Below are positions 8,150-17,619 of a stretch of DNA of 62,626 nucleotides, piece by piece (position 1 is the stretch's first letter; every line of letters begins with the position of its first letter). Source of the DNA: Bdellovibrionales bacterium. Lineage in GTDB: Bacteria > Bdellovibrionota > Bdellovibrionia > Bdellovibrionales > Bdellovibrionaceae. The stretch spans positions 1 to 62,626 of the forward strand of contig SXSU01000015.1 in the NCBI GenBank assembly GCA_005793345.1, read 5' to 3'. The position numbers were made by a program, and so were the translations under genes. A model generated the notes under the pieces. It did no database searches and had not been told where the DNA came from. It saw only the letters and a list, made by a program, of their open reading frames with translations.

Positions 8150-8494
8150 TTATCTATAGCTTGCAATGGTTTCAAGAGCCGTATCACTTGAAAGCTGATG
8201 TTCAGTATCGTTTAAAGAATTTAACTCTTCTACCATTTGAGTAAAAGTTTCATGATCAGCAATACTAACTTGATAGCCAGCAAGTATGTCTGAAGCAATT
8301 TCTTGAGCTACAACCAATCGTTGTTGGCATTGACCTACGCATGGTCGAAATACGACTTCTTCTTTTAATGAATCAGTACTAGATTCAAATGAGTTTTCCA
8401 TTGATTTTAAACTGTCTTCTGTATGGCCAACAGAAATAAAACCAGCGATTATTAGTGAAGAAGCTATGAAAGATTTTTTTACTATATTTTTCAT
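8150..8494 (-). CDS. Small secreted protein, unknown function
   Basis: A 114-residue protein with a Sec signal peptide (MKNIVKKSFIASSLIIAGFISVGHT). The mature region has a Ser/Glu-rich stretch, then a CVGQC pair close together, and a helical C-terminal half (VVAQEIASDILAGY, TFTQMVEELNSL). AAGGA lies ahead of the ATG. It sits between the peptidase-like gene at 8565 and the similarly small secreted gene at 7696. The spacing of its two Cys (CxxxC) might suit a disulfide or metal site. No homologue recognised. Confidence 0.7.
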   Translation of the reverse strand: MKNIVKKSFIASSLIIAGFISVGHTEDSLKSMENSFESSTDSLKEEVVFRPCVGQCQQRLVVAQEIASDILAGYQVSIADHETFTQMVEELNSLNDTEHQLSSDTALETIASYR

Positions 8495-8564
8495 TTTTTA
8501 AATCCTTTTAAAATTTTATTTAATTTTTTTTATCTTTTAATTTAAAATTACAATTACTAAGTAT

Positions 8565-9839
8565 TTAGTATTTTCCTGTTAAATATTTATATCCATCTAT
8601 AAAAGCTTTATATTCGCGAGTTGCAGTTGTTGCTTCAGTTCCAGGTAATGCTTTTGCTGAACATGAACTTCTTCTTAAGATTGTGCTTCCTAATAAATCA
8701 ACTTTTTCACATTTGTATTCTAATTTACATTGAGTAAATGTGCATTCGAATTGAACAGCTTGTGAGCCATTATCTCGAGTATAATTTGGATTAAAAGTAA
8801 GGTTTTTTCCTTCTAAGCTAGATTCAAGTGCGTTAACACAGTTTTCTTTTTGTAGTTCTTTTCCAGGTCTATTCGAACAGATTGAATCTTGTATTACTTT
8901 TTTGTAATCTTCGAGAGAGCTATTTTCATCAATTGGTAATACTGAAATTAAACTCATTGCATATTTAGCCATACCTCGTTTACAAATTATATCTCCCATT
9001 GCTGGATCACAAAAGAATTTATAAAAAGGAAGTGCGCCAGAAAATTGTCCCCAGTGACCAGTATAAGCAAAATCTTCTGGTTTCAATCTATAACAACCAC
9101 CTCTATGGCATGCTACAGGATCTTTAAAGGCTTGATCATTTTTAGTTTTAAATTTTCCAGTTGTAGGATAACGACCTTCATCGTCTCTGTAATACAATCC
9201 ATTTTCAAAAGGTCTTTCAAAATTAGTTGCTGATAATGAACCTGCCACCGGAACTTTAAAATGATAAGCCAAAGTTGTAGCTAAGTAACCAGTGTTACAT
9301 CCATGTAGAACTACGAAAGCATCTGGTGCAAAGTGACCATTTAATTCTTTATAGTAAGTTTCACTTGGATCCCATCTATTTGTCCAGCCACCCAATTGGA
9401 TTCCGTAGAAAGCTGCGCCATGTGAAAAAATATCTAAAGAAGCAATTTGATTGAAGGCTTTTAATTCATCCATTAAATCTTCACCATCAAGGTCACCACT
9501 GAACCAACCACCAACTTCTTTAATGTCTGTAAATCCTACGCGATTTAAAAATTGAAAATTATCTTTATCTTCACCTTCGTTTTTAAATTCTTCTTTAAAA
9601 GTGATAAAATAAATTTGATCTTCAGGATAAAGATCTCTATATTTTTTAGCTTTAGCAATACCAGCTTGTTGCAACATGATTCCTAAGTCGCCACCGCTAC
9701 CTGCTACAACAATATGTGTTTTTGCATTTGGATTAAGATTTCCTGTAATCTTTCCAATTTTAGCTGTTATATAAGTTGCATTAGCAGAAAGTACTCCGCA
9801 AAAGATAGCTGAGGCCAAAGTCAGCGATTTGTAAAACAT
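8565..9839 (-). CDS. Secreted protein resembling clan-CD (caspase/CHAT-like) cysteine peptidases
   Basis: A 424-residue protein with a signal peptide (MFYKSLTLASAIFCGVLSANA) and a strong GGAGG ribosome site. After a strand-rich start (HIVVAGSGGDLG, IYFITFKEEF) it has LDIFSHGAAFYGIQLGG with His140, and about 40 residues later AFVVLHGCNTGYLA with Cys181. The arrangement strand-SHG ... strand-GCN resembles the catalytic dyad of clan-CD peptidases and the related DUF4347/CHAT group. Downstream are Cys-rich segments (CHRGGCYR, CTFTQCKLEYKC). The assignment rests on motif spacing only; it could be a non-peptidase with a similar fold. It heads a run of three secreted-protein genes. Confidence 0.6.
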   Translation of the reverse strand: MFYKSLTLASAIFCGVLSANATYITAKIGKITGNLNPNAKTHIVVAGSGGDLGIMLQQAGIAKAKKYRDLYPEDQIYFITFKEEFKNEGEDKDNFQFLNRVGFTDIKEVGGWFSGDLDGEDLMDELKAFNQIASLDIFSHGAAFYGIQLGGWTNRWDPSETYYKELNGHFAPDAFVVLHGCNTGYLATTLAYHFKVPVAGSLSATNFERPFENGLYYRDDEGRYPTTGKFKTKNDQAFKDPVACHRGGCYRLKPEDFAYTGHWGQFSGALPFYKFFCDPAMGDIICKRGMAKYAMSLISVLPIDENSSLEDYKKVIQDSICSNRPGKELQKENCVNALESSLEGKNLTFNPNYTRDNGSQAVQFECTFTQCKLEYKCEKVDLLGSTILRRSSCSAKALPGTEATTATREYKAFIDGYKYLTGKY

Positions 9840-10222
9840 AATTCCTCCATGATTAATTTTTTTTGATTTAGTCGAACGAAAAAAATTTCATTCCAACTTC
9901 ATCAAGAACTGTTATTAATTGCCTACTCTATAACCTATCTAAATTGGAATTTCAGAATTTTTTATTCACCATAAATTTATTTTAGATAGCTAAGCTCAAA
10001 ATTGTCGCTAGTGACTAAAGGCGATTCATTGCGTCTGATTTACAAACAGAGCTTGAAAAATTTTCTCAATGATCGTTTTATACTCGTGGTGATTCATAAG
10101 TAGTTGGATTTTTTTTATGATTTTATATTTTATAGAAAAATAAAATCACAAAATCTGTTGTAAAGATTTTTTACAGTGAAGAGAAGACAAAAACTGCCTA
10201 GTAGCAATTCAGAAAGTAATGA
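9840..10222. other. Divergent intergenic region upstream of polA
   Basis: About 380 bases separate the secreted peptidase-like gene and polA, which are divergent, so promoters for both should lie here. I see the GGAGG ribosome site of the minus gene at 9843-9848 (complement) and a small palindrome TGTAAA-GATTT-TTTACA around 10159-10176. No gene, repeat-family copy or recognisable RNA is evident. Confidence 0.4.
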
Positions 10223-12877
10223 ATGAAAAAAAAATTATACCTTATTGATGTTAGTAATATGTTCTTTAGAGCTTTTTATGCCATTCGTGCATTGAGTACT
10301 CCATCGGGTCTACCAACAAATGCCATCTATGGTTTTGTTTCTATGATTATCAAATTATTAAAGGATGAAAAACCAGATTATATAGCTTTTTGCTATGATT
10401 TACCCTCGGGTTCTTTTCGTTCTGATATTTATCCAGAATATAAAGCACACAGAAGTGAAACTCCTTCAGATTTGATACCTCAAATACCTTATATTCGAAA
10501 AATTGTAAATGCATTTGGTTTTCCAGCATTTGAGAAAGAGGGCTTTGAGGCTGATGATTTAATTGGAAGTCTTTCACACTTTGCACGTAAAAATAATTGT
10601 GATGTGGTTATTGTAAGTGGTGATAAAGATTTCAGTCAATTAGTTGATGATCATATTAAATTATTAGATACAATGAAAAGTCACCTTTATGACAGTCATG
10701 AAATTAAAGAAAAATGGGGAGTCACTCCAGAGCAGTTTATTGATTATTTAGCATTAGTTGGAGACGCTTCCGATAATATCCCTGGTGTTGATGGGATAGG
10801 TTTAAAGGGCGCACAAAAATTAATTTCAGAATATGGGTCGCTGGATGGAGTATATAAAAATATTGAAAATATAAAAGGATCTTTAAAAGACAAACTTATT
10901 GCAGGTAAAGAAAATGCATACACTTCACAAAAGTTAGTTACCATTGTAACTGACTTAGATTTAAAAATTGAAATGAAGAATTTAGAGAGAACAGAAATAA
11001 ATTATGATGAATTAAAAAATTTAATAAAAGAACTAAATTTTAAAAATTTAGAAAGTCAATTATTTGGTCCTAATCAACATATTTTAATGACCCATCAAAA
11101 TGGTGGGAAAGATACTATTATCGATTCTTCTAATAATAATATAACTAAAAATGAAATTGATAAAAATATTGAAAAAGAAAATAATAATACCATAATTAGT
11201 GATACTTTAATTTCAAATTGTGAAGGTGAATCAATTATTCCAGTTTATCCAACTGATTTACAAAAGATTCTTTCTAGTTGTAAATTTGAGAGTGGAATAA
11301 TTCCTATCTGGATATTTAATCGTGATCATCAATTTCATATTTTTATAGGAGAAGAATTTTCTAAAAATGAAAATCATGTTTATCAATTAATTGGTGCAAA
11401 AGAGGATTGGCAAAATCTATTTTCAAAATTTAAAATAAGTTGGTTTGGTTTTGATTTAAAAAAAATTTGGAGAGAATTAAATTTAAAAAATCCAGTGGCG
11501 GCTTGGGATTCTATGGTTGCTGCTTATTTAATTAAATCTGAGCCAGTTGATAATTTTGAAGAAACGATAACTGAGTTTTTATTGCAAGATATTTCACAAA
11601 TTACCTCAGTCCATGCTTTTTTTAAATTGCAAATACAACTTAAAACAAAATTAGAACAATTAATTAATGACAATCATTTAAATAAAATTTTCTATGAAAT
11701 AGAAATACCATTGATAGGAATACTTCTTGAAATGGAGTTAAATGGAATTTTAATAGATATTGCAGTTCTAAAAAAAATGAGTGAAAAGCTAGATTCAGAA
11801 ATTAAGAGTATTGAAAAACAAATTTATGAATTAGTTGGACATGAATTTAATATCTCCTCTCCAAAGCAACTTGGTAGTATATTGTTTGAAAAACTTCAAC
11901 TACCAACACAAAAGAAAACAAAAACTGGCTTCTCAACTGATAATGAGGTGCTAGAAAAATTAAAAGATCTGCACCCATGTATCTTACATATTTTAAATTA
12001 TAGAGAAATGACAAAATTGAAATCGACCTATGTTGATGCTTTACCAGCCCTTGCTGATCCAAAAACAAATCGAGTTCATACTCATTTTAATCAAACATTA
12101 GCAGCAACGGGTCGGTTATCTTCAACTCATCCTAACTTACAAAATATTCCAATTCGAACAGAGCGAGGAGTTTTAATACGTCGTGCATTTATTGCTCCCC
12201 CTAAAAAGGTTTTATTATCATTAGATTATTCGCAAATCGAATTAAGAATACTTGCACACATAACAAAGGACGAAGGTTTAACAAAAGCTTTTATTCACGG
12301 ACAGGATATTCATACGGCAACTGCTGCAGAGGTATTTGGTGTTTCATTGAGCGATGTGAATTCAGAAATGAGAAGGGCCGCAAAGGCCGTGAACTTTGGA
12401 ATTGCCTATGGGCAAGGAGCATTTGGATTAGCAGAAAATTTAGGTATACCCCGTAAAGAAGCACAAGAGATTATACATAAATACTTTGAAAAATTTTCTG
12501 GAGTTAAAATTTATATGGAAAATATTGTCAAAGAAGCCCATCTAAATGGTTTTGTTTCGACATTTTTAGGGCGCAGAAGAGTCTTAAAAGATATTCATGC
12601 TAAAAATCAAATGTTAAAAAAATTTGCTGAACGAGCTGCAATAAATGCACCCATGCAAGGGGCAGCAAGTGATATCGTAAAATTAGCAATGATTGAAGTG
12701 TATCCAATTAAAGAAGCAAAGCTTTTATTACAAGTGCATGACGAGTTAGTTTTTGAAGTTGATGAAGCAATTGTAAATGAACTTCAAAAAAAATTAACAC
12801 ATATTATGGAAAATGTGGTTCAATTATCGGTACCCTTGAGAGTTAATGGTTCTATTGGTCCTAATTGGGATAGTTAA
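10223..12877 (+). CDS. polA: DNA polymerase I
   Basis: Gap-filling and repair polymerase with a 5'-3' flap nuclease. Residues 1-290 are the flap nuclease (LYLIDVSNMFFRAFYAI, FEADDLIGS, VSGDKDFSQLV, GDASDNIPGVDGIGLKGA). The middle, about 330-480, corresponds to the 3'-5' exonuclease fold but lacks the metal ligands: the DxE position reads PIWIFN and the second Asp region GFDLKKIW. Proofreading is therefore probably absent, as in several Pol I enzymes. The polymerase domain has motif A LDYSQIELR near residue 669, motif B RRAAKAVNFGIAYGQGAFGL, and motif C VHDELVFEV near 840. Length 884 residues is normal. It runs convergent with the macroglobulin-like gene. Confidence 0.97.
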   Translation: MKKKLYLIDVSNMFFRAFYAIRALSTPSGLPTNAIYGFVSMIIKLLKDEKPDYIAFCYDLPSGSFRSDIYPEYKAHRSETPSDLIPQIPYIRKIVNAFGFPAFEKEGFEADDLIGSLSHFARKNNCDVVIVSGDKDFSQLVDDHIKLLDTMKSHLYDSHEIKEKWGVTPEQFIDYLALVGDASDNIPGVDGIGLKGAQKLISEYGSLDGVYKNIENIKGSLKDKLIAGKENAYTSQKLVTIVTDLDLKIEMKNLERTEINYDELKNLIKELNFKNLESQLFGPNQHILMTHQNGGKDTIIDSSNNNITKNEIDKNIEKENNNTIISDTLISNCEGESIIPVYPTDLQKILSSCKFESGIIPIWIFNRDHQFHIFIGEEFSKNENHVYQLIGAKEDWQNLFSKFKISWFGFDLKKIWRELNLKNPVAAWDSMVAAYLIKSEPVDNFEETITEFLLQDISQITSVHAFFKLQIQLKTKLEQLINDNHLNKIFYEIEIPLIGILLEMELNGILIDIAVLKKMSEKLDSEIKSIEKQIYELVGHEFNISSPKQLGSILFEKLQLPTQKKTKTGFSTDNEVLEKLKDLHPCILHILNYREMTKLKSTYVDALPALADPKTNRVHTHFNQTLAATGRLSSTHPNLQNIPIRTERGVLIRRAFIAPPKKVLLSLDYSQIELRILAHITKDEGLTKAFIHGQDIHTATAAEVFGVSLSDVNSEMRRAAKAVNFGIAYGQGAFGLAENLGIPRKEAQEIIHKYFEKFSGVKIYMENIVKEAHLNGFVSTFLGRRRVLKDIHAKNQMLKKFAERAAINAPMQGAASDIVKLAMIEVYPIKEAKLLLQVHDELVFEVDEAIVNELQKKLTHIMENVVQLSVPLRVNGSIGPNWDS

Positions 12878-12910
12878 TGCAGACAAAGTTACATTATTAT
12901 CTGGAAAAAA

Positions 12911-15049
12911 TTAATTTTCTAATGATGATATATACATTTTAACTTCATTGCTATAGCTAGTTATTTCTGGTTGGTAAATGGATTCAATTTTTGCAGCCCT
13001 GACTCTATGTTGTCCTGGTTCAATTGCTTTTAATTTATAATAAAAATATTTGCTTGGAGTAAAAATTTCTCCAAAAGCTTGAATTTTACCTTGATCAGTT
13101 TTTACAACAATTGATTCTGTTTTGAATCTTGCTGGGTTTAGCCATTTAAGCTCCTCAGTTTCAATTCCATTAATGTTGGTATCAATGACTTCTAAACTTG
13201 AGGGAAAGTAATCTTCGATCAAAAGGTTTTTGTAAGTGCCGCGAGTAATATTATCTACTCTCAGCTCTACTATTAACTCATCACCTACTTTAATTTGTTC
13301 CTCATCAATTTCTTTTCCATTTAAATTAAAATAGTGTCGATGAATAATGAGGGGAGAAAGGGTTTTTGGTGGGCTCACTGGGTATCCAAATGCTCTTAAT
13401 AATAGTTTTGGTTTTAATTTGGATTGACTTATTAATTTAAAAGATGAGCTTGCAAGATCATATCCTTGAATATGCCAAACAGGAGTTTCATGTACTGTGT
13501 AATTAGGAGAAAATGATTTAGAATTATTTAATTTAAGTCGAAAATTATTTGTAGTCGAAGTATTTTCAGGTTTTGTAATATCGTGTAAAATTTTAGAATT
13601 TAATTCTATTGCATTTATACCCCAGGCAAATTCTTGAGGATTAAGTTTTGCTTTGCTATTTAAAAAATGTTCTTTAATTTTTGAAATAATTTGTTGATTT
13701 ATATTTTTATTAATATGGTTTTTGAAAAATATTTTTTGCTGCCAATTTTTATGTATAAAATAGCTTCGTAGACATAAATTTCTAAATCGACTAGAAAAAG
13801 CATTTGTTGAATCATTACCTTCTTTGAGCTCCTTGATTAATATTGAATTAATAAAACTAATAATTTGATCTTGAGTTTGTTGATCTTTATTTAAGAGTAA
13901 ATCATTTGGCTCAATAAGACTAAGAAGTAAAAAAATATTTTCGAGTTGCACGCTGGTTTTAATTTTATAATTTAAAAAATCGAAATTCATAAATTTATTA
14001 AGAATCTCATCGGATCCATCAAAGCCAAGTTCTTGAAGAGCAATGGCAGTGATTCCAAATTCTGGTGAGACGTGCAAGTTATTTGTCCAGTTATCATTAA
14101 GAATTTTCCATTTTATTAATAAACTAGATTTCATTTTTTCTTTTTCGTAGTTCGTTAATTCCTGATTTTGTGATAATACCCAAGTTAGATAGCTTTTGAG
14201 CCACGGATTAATTACTCCATTATCTTCGAACAGTTTTTTAACTCTATGAAATAAAGTTGTATTTAAGGATTCAATTTTTTGTTTAGAGAATTTTGGATCT
14301 GATTTATTAATCAATGTATAAATATTTTGAATAGAGTTTGATAAAAAAAGTTTAGATACTAAATATTCAATTGATTCTAGGTCTTGGCTTAAAAATTCTT
14401 GTAATCGAGAATAGATAATTTTAGATTCTTCATTCGAGGCTAAAATAATAAACCGAAGATACTTTTTACTCCATGAAGGAGGTAAAGAAGCTACTATATC
14501 AATCGATGGTTTCTTTATTGAATTAACAAATAAAATATTTTGTTCTTCACGAATTGGTAAGACCGGGACTATTGATAATTTTTGCTTAGAAATAAATTTT
14601 GAGTTCTTTTTTTTTAGTGATAATTTTATTACAGCATCTTCAGAATATTCTTTTATTCGGACTAAAAATTTGAGATGAACAGGTGTCGTAGACAACATAA
14701 GCAGTTTGCCAACGAGTGGAGCTTCATCTGCAATTTCAATTGGGCCCTCTAATTTTAAATCATAGTCGAGCTCTTCATTAATTTCAGTCTTCAATTGTTT
14801 TTCAAATTTTTCATGATTTAGAAATGGATTATTATTTTCTATTGGCTTTGTAGATATTGTGAAATTGATTTCTTTTAAATCTTCGAAATTAAAATAATTA
14901 GGAATATTTGAATTTATATTGAGTTCCATTGCATTATCGATTGGCGTTTGTCCGTAAGATAGAATGCTCTGTGGTAAACGATTTGCAAATATGCCTTGAA
15001 TAAAAAATAATTCAATAAAAATAATATTAAAAAGAATTTTATAATACAT
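12911..15049 (-). CDS. Secreted protein related to the C-terminal part of bacterial alpha-2-macroglobulins
   Basis: A 712-residue protein with a signal peptide (ILFNIIFIELFFIQGIFA). The last ~170 residues match the final macroglobulin domain of bacterial A2M proteins: LIIHRHYFNLNGKEID, an IKVGDELIVELRVDN strand, EDYFPSSLEV, then KLKAIEPGQHRVRAAKIESIYQPEI. A helical region (about 270-480, with LTWVLSQNQEL and AIALQELGFDGSDEIL) recalls the helical thioester domain, but no CxEQ thioester is visible and the N-terminal bait region is missing. Bacterial A2Ms usually have 1500 or more residues. It may be a stand-alone or partner form. The bacteriohemerythrin gene ends about 12 bases upstream, so co-transcription is possible. 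Confidence 0.65.
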   Translation of the reverse strand: MYYKILFNIIFIELFFIQGIFANRLPQSILSYGQTPIDNAMELNINSNIPNYFNFEDLKEINFTISTKPIENNNPFLNHEKFEKQLKTEINEELDYDLKLEGPIEIADEAPLVGKLLMLSTTPVHLKFLVRIKEYSEDAVIKLSLKKKNSKFISKQKLSIVPVLPIREEQNILFVNSIKKPSIDIVASLPPSWSKKYLRFIILASNEESKIIYSRLQEFLSQDLESIEYLVSKLFLSNSIQNIYTLINKSDPKFSKQKIESLNTTLFHRVKKLFEDNGVINPWLKSYLTWVLSQNQELTNYEKEKMKSSLLIKWKILNDNWTNNLHVSPEFGITAIALQELGFDGSDEILNKFMNFDFLNYKIKTSVQLENIFLLLSLIEPNDLLLNKDQQTQDQIISFINSILIKELKEGNDSTNAFSSRFRNLCLRSYFIHKNWQQKIFFKNHINKNINQQIISKIKEHFLNSKAKLNPQEFAWGINAIELNSKILHDITKPENTSTTNNFRLKLNNSKSFSPNYTVHETPVWHIQGYDLASSSFKLISQSKLKPKLLLRAFGYPVSPPKTLSPLIIHRHYFNLNGKEIDEEQIKVGDELIVELRVDNITRGTYKNLLIEDYFPSSLEVIDTNINGIETEELKWLNPARFKTESIVVKTDQGKIQAFGEIFTPSKYFYYKLKAIEPGQHRVRAAKIESIYQPEITSYSNEVKMYISSLEN

Positions 15050-15061
15050 TTTAATTTTTAA

Positions 15062-15475
15062 TTACCCTGTCTTTTTCTGTTTAGAGGGACAATACTGCAT
15101 ATCAATATGTTGTATATGTGCTGATAACCAAAGATTCAAAAATTCAAAAAACTTTTCACTGATTTTAGTTGCACCAGAATCTATAAATGCAATTTTATGT
15201 TGATTGAATTGAAATAATAAACGCTTATGGATATTTTTGTGATTATCAAGTCCTGCAAAATTTATTTGCTTTAAATATGATTCTTCATGTTCAAAGTGCA
15301 TAATTGTCCAATTGGAGAGTTCTTCAATAACAGTTGTTAACTCATCTCTAGTTGCATTTTCATAGTTTTTAGTTGCCAAGCGATTCATGATTTCAACCAA
15401 TTTTTTATGTTCGTCATCCATCTGAGTTATTTTTGTTTCGTATTTACTTGAATCCCAAATGAATAGTTGTGCCAT
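15062..15475 (-). CDS. Bacteriohemerythrin
   Basis: A 137-residue di-iron oxygen-binding four-helix bundle. The iron ligands are visible: His23 (DDEHKKL), His60 and Glu64 (HFEHEE), His79 and His83 (HKNIH), His120 and Asp125 (HIQHID). The N terminus FIWDSSKYETKI is the usual pre-helix strand with a conserved Trp. No signal peptide, so it is cytoplasmic and probably stores or delivers O2 or senses it. In a genome with a cbb3 oxidase it could supply oxygen to the terminal oxidase, an inference. A GGAGA-type ribosome site precedes the ATG. Confidence 0.95.
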   Translation of the reverse strand: MAQLFIWDSSKYETKITQMDDEHKKLVEIMNRLATKNYENATRDELTTVIEELSNWTIMHFEHEESYLKQINFAGLDNHKNIHKRLLFQFNQHKIAFIDSGATKISEKFFEFLNLWLSAHIQHIDMQYCPSKQKKTG

Positions 15476-15485
15476 TATATTCTCC

Positions 15486-15600
15486 TTACAGCTCAGGATT
15501 AAGTCTAATCGCTTTTGCGATTAAGTAAGAAAAAATTTTTTGTCTTTATTTTCCTGCTTGCTTATCTATTATTCGGAACTTTTGATCTTCCCTGAAGATC
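15486..15600 (+). repeat. Degenerate copy of the two-hairpin intergenic repeat
   Basis: CAGCTCAGGATTAAGTCTAA, then a TCGC-TTTT-GCGA stem, then TTATTTTCCTGCTTGCTT is a recognisable but eroded unit; the right arm of hairpin A is lost. GATCTTCCCTGAAGATC at about 15584-15600 occupies the place of hairpin B. It lies between the hemerythrin start and ilvE, so promoters of both genes must work around it. Confidence 0.7.
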
Positions 15601-15744
15601 AAACCCAAATTTTTTTAAATCAGTCTAAAATTTTTATTTTTTGCCTCGCCTTAAGTAGAGGTAGTACAAAGCGTAATAAATTTTGACATTGTGGGGCTTA
15701 ATAAGTTCTAGACCTTTTAACATTTTAAAATTAAGTTTCTGACT

Positions 15745-16878
15745 ATGAAAAATGATAGAACTTTACAAATAAAAAATAAGTATGAAATTCAAATAACAAA
15801 AGCAGATTCTTTAAAGGAATTGCCTGATTTTAATAAACTTGGTTTTGGTCAATTTTTTTCTGATTATATGTTTGTTGCAGAATTTGAACAAGGTAAAGGA
15901 TGGTATGATTTTAAGATAAAACCATATGCGCCATTTCAAATGGATCCAGCAGCTTCAGTCTTACATTATGGCCAAGCACTTTTTGAAGGCTTAAAAGCTT
16001 TTAAAAGACCCAATGGTGAAGTCGTAATATTTCGCCCTGAATTTAATGCATTAAGATTTAAACAAGGTGCTGAAAGATTGTGTATGGTGCCACCACCTGA
16101 AGATTTATTTGTTCAAGCAATTCATGAACTCGTAAATCTTGAAAATCGATGGATTCCAAAAGACAAAGGTTCTGCTTTATATATTCGCCCAACATTAATT
16201 GGGACTGAAGGTTTTTTGGGTGTTCGTCCTTCAAGAAAATATTTATTTTTTGTTATATTGAGCCCGGTTGGTGCTTATTATAGTAGTGGTTTTAAACCCG
16301 TAAAAATATGGGTCGAAGAAGAGTTTGTTCGAGCTGCGCCAGGTGGCCTTGGTCAGACAAAAGCAGCTGCAAATTATGTAGCAAGTTTAAAGGCTGCAGA
16401 ATTAGCAAAAATTAATGGCTACTCTCAAGTATTGTGGTTGGATGTAACACACAAGTATGTTGAAGAAGTTGGAACAATGAACGTGTTTTTTGTAGTTGGG
16501 AATAAAATTTTAACTCCGCTACTTGATGATACAATCTTGCCTGGAGGAGTTCGTTCCTGTGCCATTCAGCTTTTAAAGGATTGGGGTTATGAAGTTGTTG
16601 AGAAGAAAGTATCACTTGCCGAATTGCAAGATGCATACGATAAAGGTTTACTAACCGAGGCTTTTGGTACTGGAACTGCAGCAGTAATTACATCCATTGG
16701 CGACTTGTCTTTTACAAATAAAAAATGGTTGTTCAATGAAAATGAATATGGTCCAATTGCTAAAAGACTTTATGAAGAAATTACTGCAATTCAATCTGGA
16801 ACAAAAGTTGATAAGTATAATTGGATTCATCTAGTATCTAATTCTAACTCAACAACTTCAATTGGCTTGGGTCTTTAG
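15745..16878 (+). CDS. ilvE: Branched-chain amino acid aminotransferase
   Basis: Transfers amino groups between glutamate and the keto acids of leucine, isoleucine and valine, with PLP. It shows the class IV aminotransferase pattern: LHYGQALFEGLKAF, RFKQGAERL, YIRPTLIGTE, the PLP lysine K206 in GGLGQTKAAANY, EEVGTMNVFFV and LTEAFGTGTAAV. The 377 residues and these motifs fit the longer, eukaryote-like BCAT type rather than the ~310-residue enterobacterial IlvE. No strong ribosome site is visible before the ATG. sodB follows after 36 bases on the same strand. Confidence 0.95.
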   Translation: MKNDRTLQIKNKYEIQITKADSLKELPDFNKLGFGQFFSDYMFVAEFEQGKGWYDFKIKPYAPFQMDPAASVLHYGQALFEGLKAFKRPNGEVVIFRPEFNALRFKQGAERLCMVPPPEDLFVQAIHELVNLENRWIPKDKGSALYIRPTLIGTEGFLGVRPSRKYLFFVILSPVGAYYSSGFKPVKIWVEEEFVRAAPGGLGQTKAAANYVASLKAAELAKINGYSQVLWLDVTHKYVEEVGTMNVFFVVGNKILTPLLDDTILPGGVRSCAIQLLKDWGYEVVEKKVSLAELQDAYDKGLLTEAFGTGTAAVITSIGDLSFTNKKWLFNENEYGPIAKRLYEEITAIQSGTKVDKYNWIHLVSNSNSTTSIGLGL

Positions 16879-16914
16879 AAACAAGTAAATAAATTTTTAA
16901 AAAAAGGAGTTCTT

Positions 16915-17514
16915 ATGGCATTCGAGTTACCAAAGTTGCCTTACGCAGATAATGATTTACAACCTGTAATATCATCTCAAACCATTGGCTTTCACTATGG
17001 GAAACATCATAAAGCCTATGTAGATAATTTAAATAAGTTACTAGAGGGAAATGAAATGATGAATTGGTCCCTTGAGAAAATCATGACAGAGACAGCTGGA
17101 AAAGCTGATAAAGCTGGAATTTTTAACAATGCAGCTCAAGTTTGGAACCATACATTTTATTGGAATTGTTTATCAAGAAATGGTGGTGGGAAACCAAATG
17201 GTACATTGCTAACAAAAATTGAAACTTCATTTCAAGGTTTTGATAATTTTAAAAAAGAATTTTCCCAAGCTGCAATGACTCAATTTGGAAGTGGATGGGC
17301 TTGGTTAGTTGAGTCACAAGGACAATTAAAAATAGTTAAAACACCAAATGCTGAATGTCCTTTAACTCAAGGCCATAAGCCATTGCTAACTATTGATGTT
17401 TGGGAGCACGCCTATTATTTAGATTATCAGAACAGAAGATTAGATTATGTAAACACATTAATTGATAAATTAATGAATTGGGAATTTGCTGCTGCTAATC
17501 TTATTGTTTCATAA
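16915..17514 (+). CDS. sodB: Superoxide dismutase, iron type
   Basis: Converts superoxide to peroxide and oxygen in the cytoplasm (no signal peptide). Metal ligands are His27 (FHYGKHHKAYVDNLN), His79 (AAQVWNHTFYWNCL), Asp161 and His165 (DVWEHAYYLDYQN). The Gln in NNAAQVWNHTFYW and the NAECPL segment match Fe-SOD rather than Mn-SOD. Length of 199 residues is typical. AAAGGAG lies just before the ATG. A terminator-like hairpin follows at once. Confidence 0.96.
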   Translation: MAFELPKLPYADNDLQPVISSQTIGFHYGKHHKAYVDNLNKLLEGNEMMNWSLEKIMTETAGKADKAGIFNNAAQVWNHTFYWNCLSRNGGGKPNGTLLTKIETSFQGFDNFKKEFSQAAMTQFGSGWAWLVESQGQLKIVKTPNAECPLTQGHKPLLTIDVWEHAYYLDYQNRRLDYVNTLIDKLMNWEFAAANLIVS

Positions 17515-17565
17515 TGAGTCTATTGTTAGCCCATTGTGAGCCAATGGTGTGACTCAAGTTTTTCA
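17515..17565 (+). terminator. Rho-independent terminator-like hairpin after sodB
   Basis: TGAGTC (17515-17520) pairs with GACTCA (17551-17556), and inside them CCATTG-TGAGC-CAATGG forms a second stem. AAGTTTTTC follows. The position directly after the sodB stop fits a terminator. Confidence 0.7.
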
Positions 17566-17619
17566 AAATATTCCCGATAAGTATATTGTTAAAAAGGTAC
17601 TTTAGTCGAAGGTGTATTT

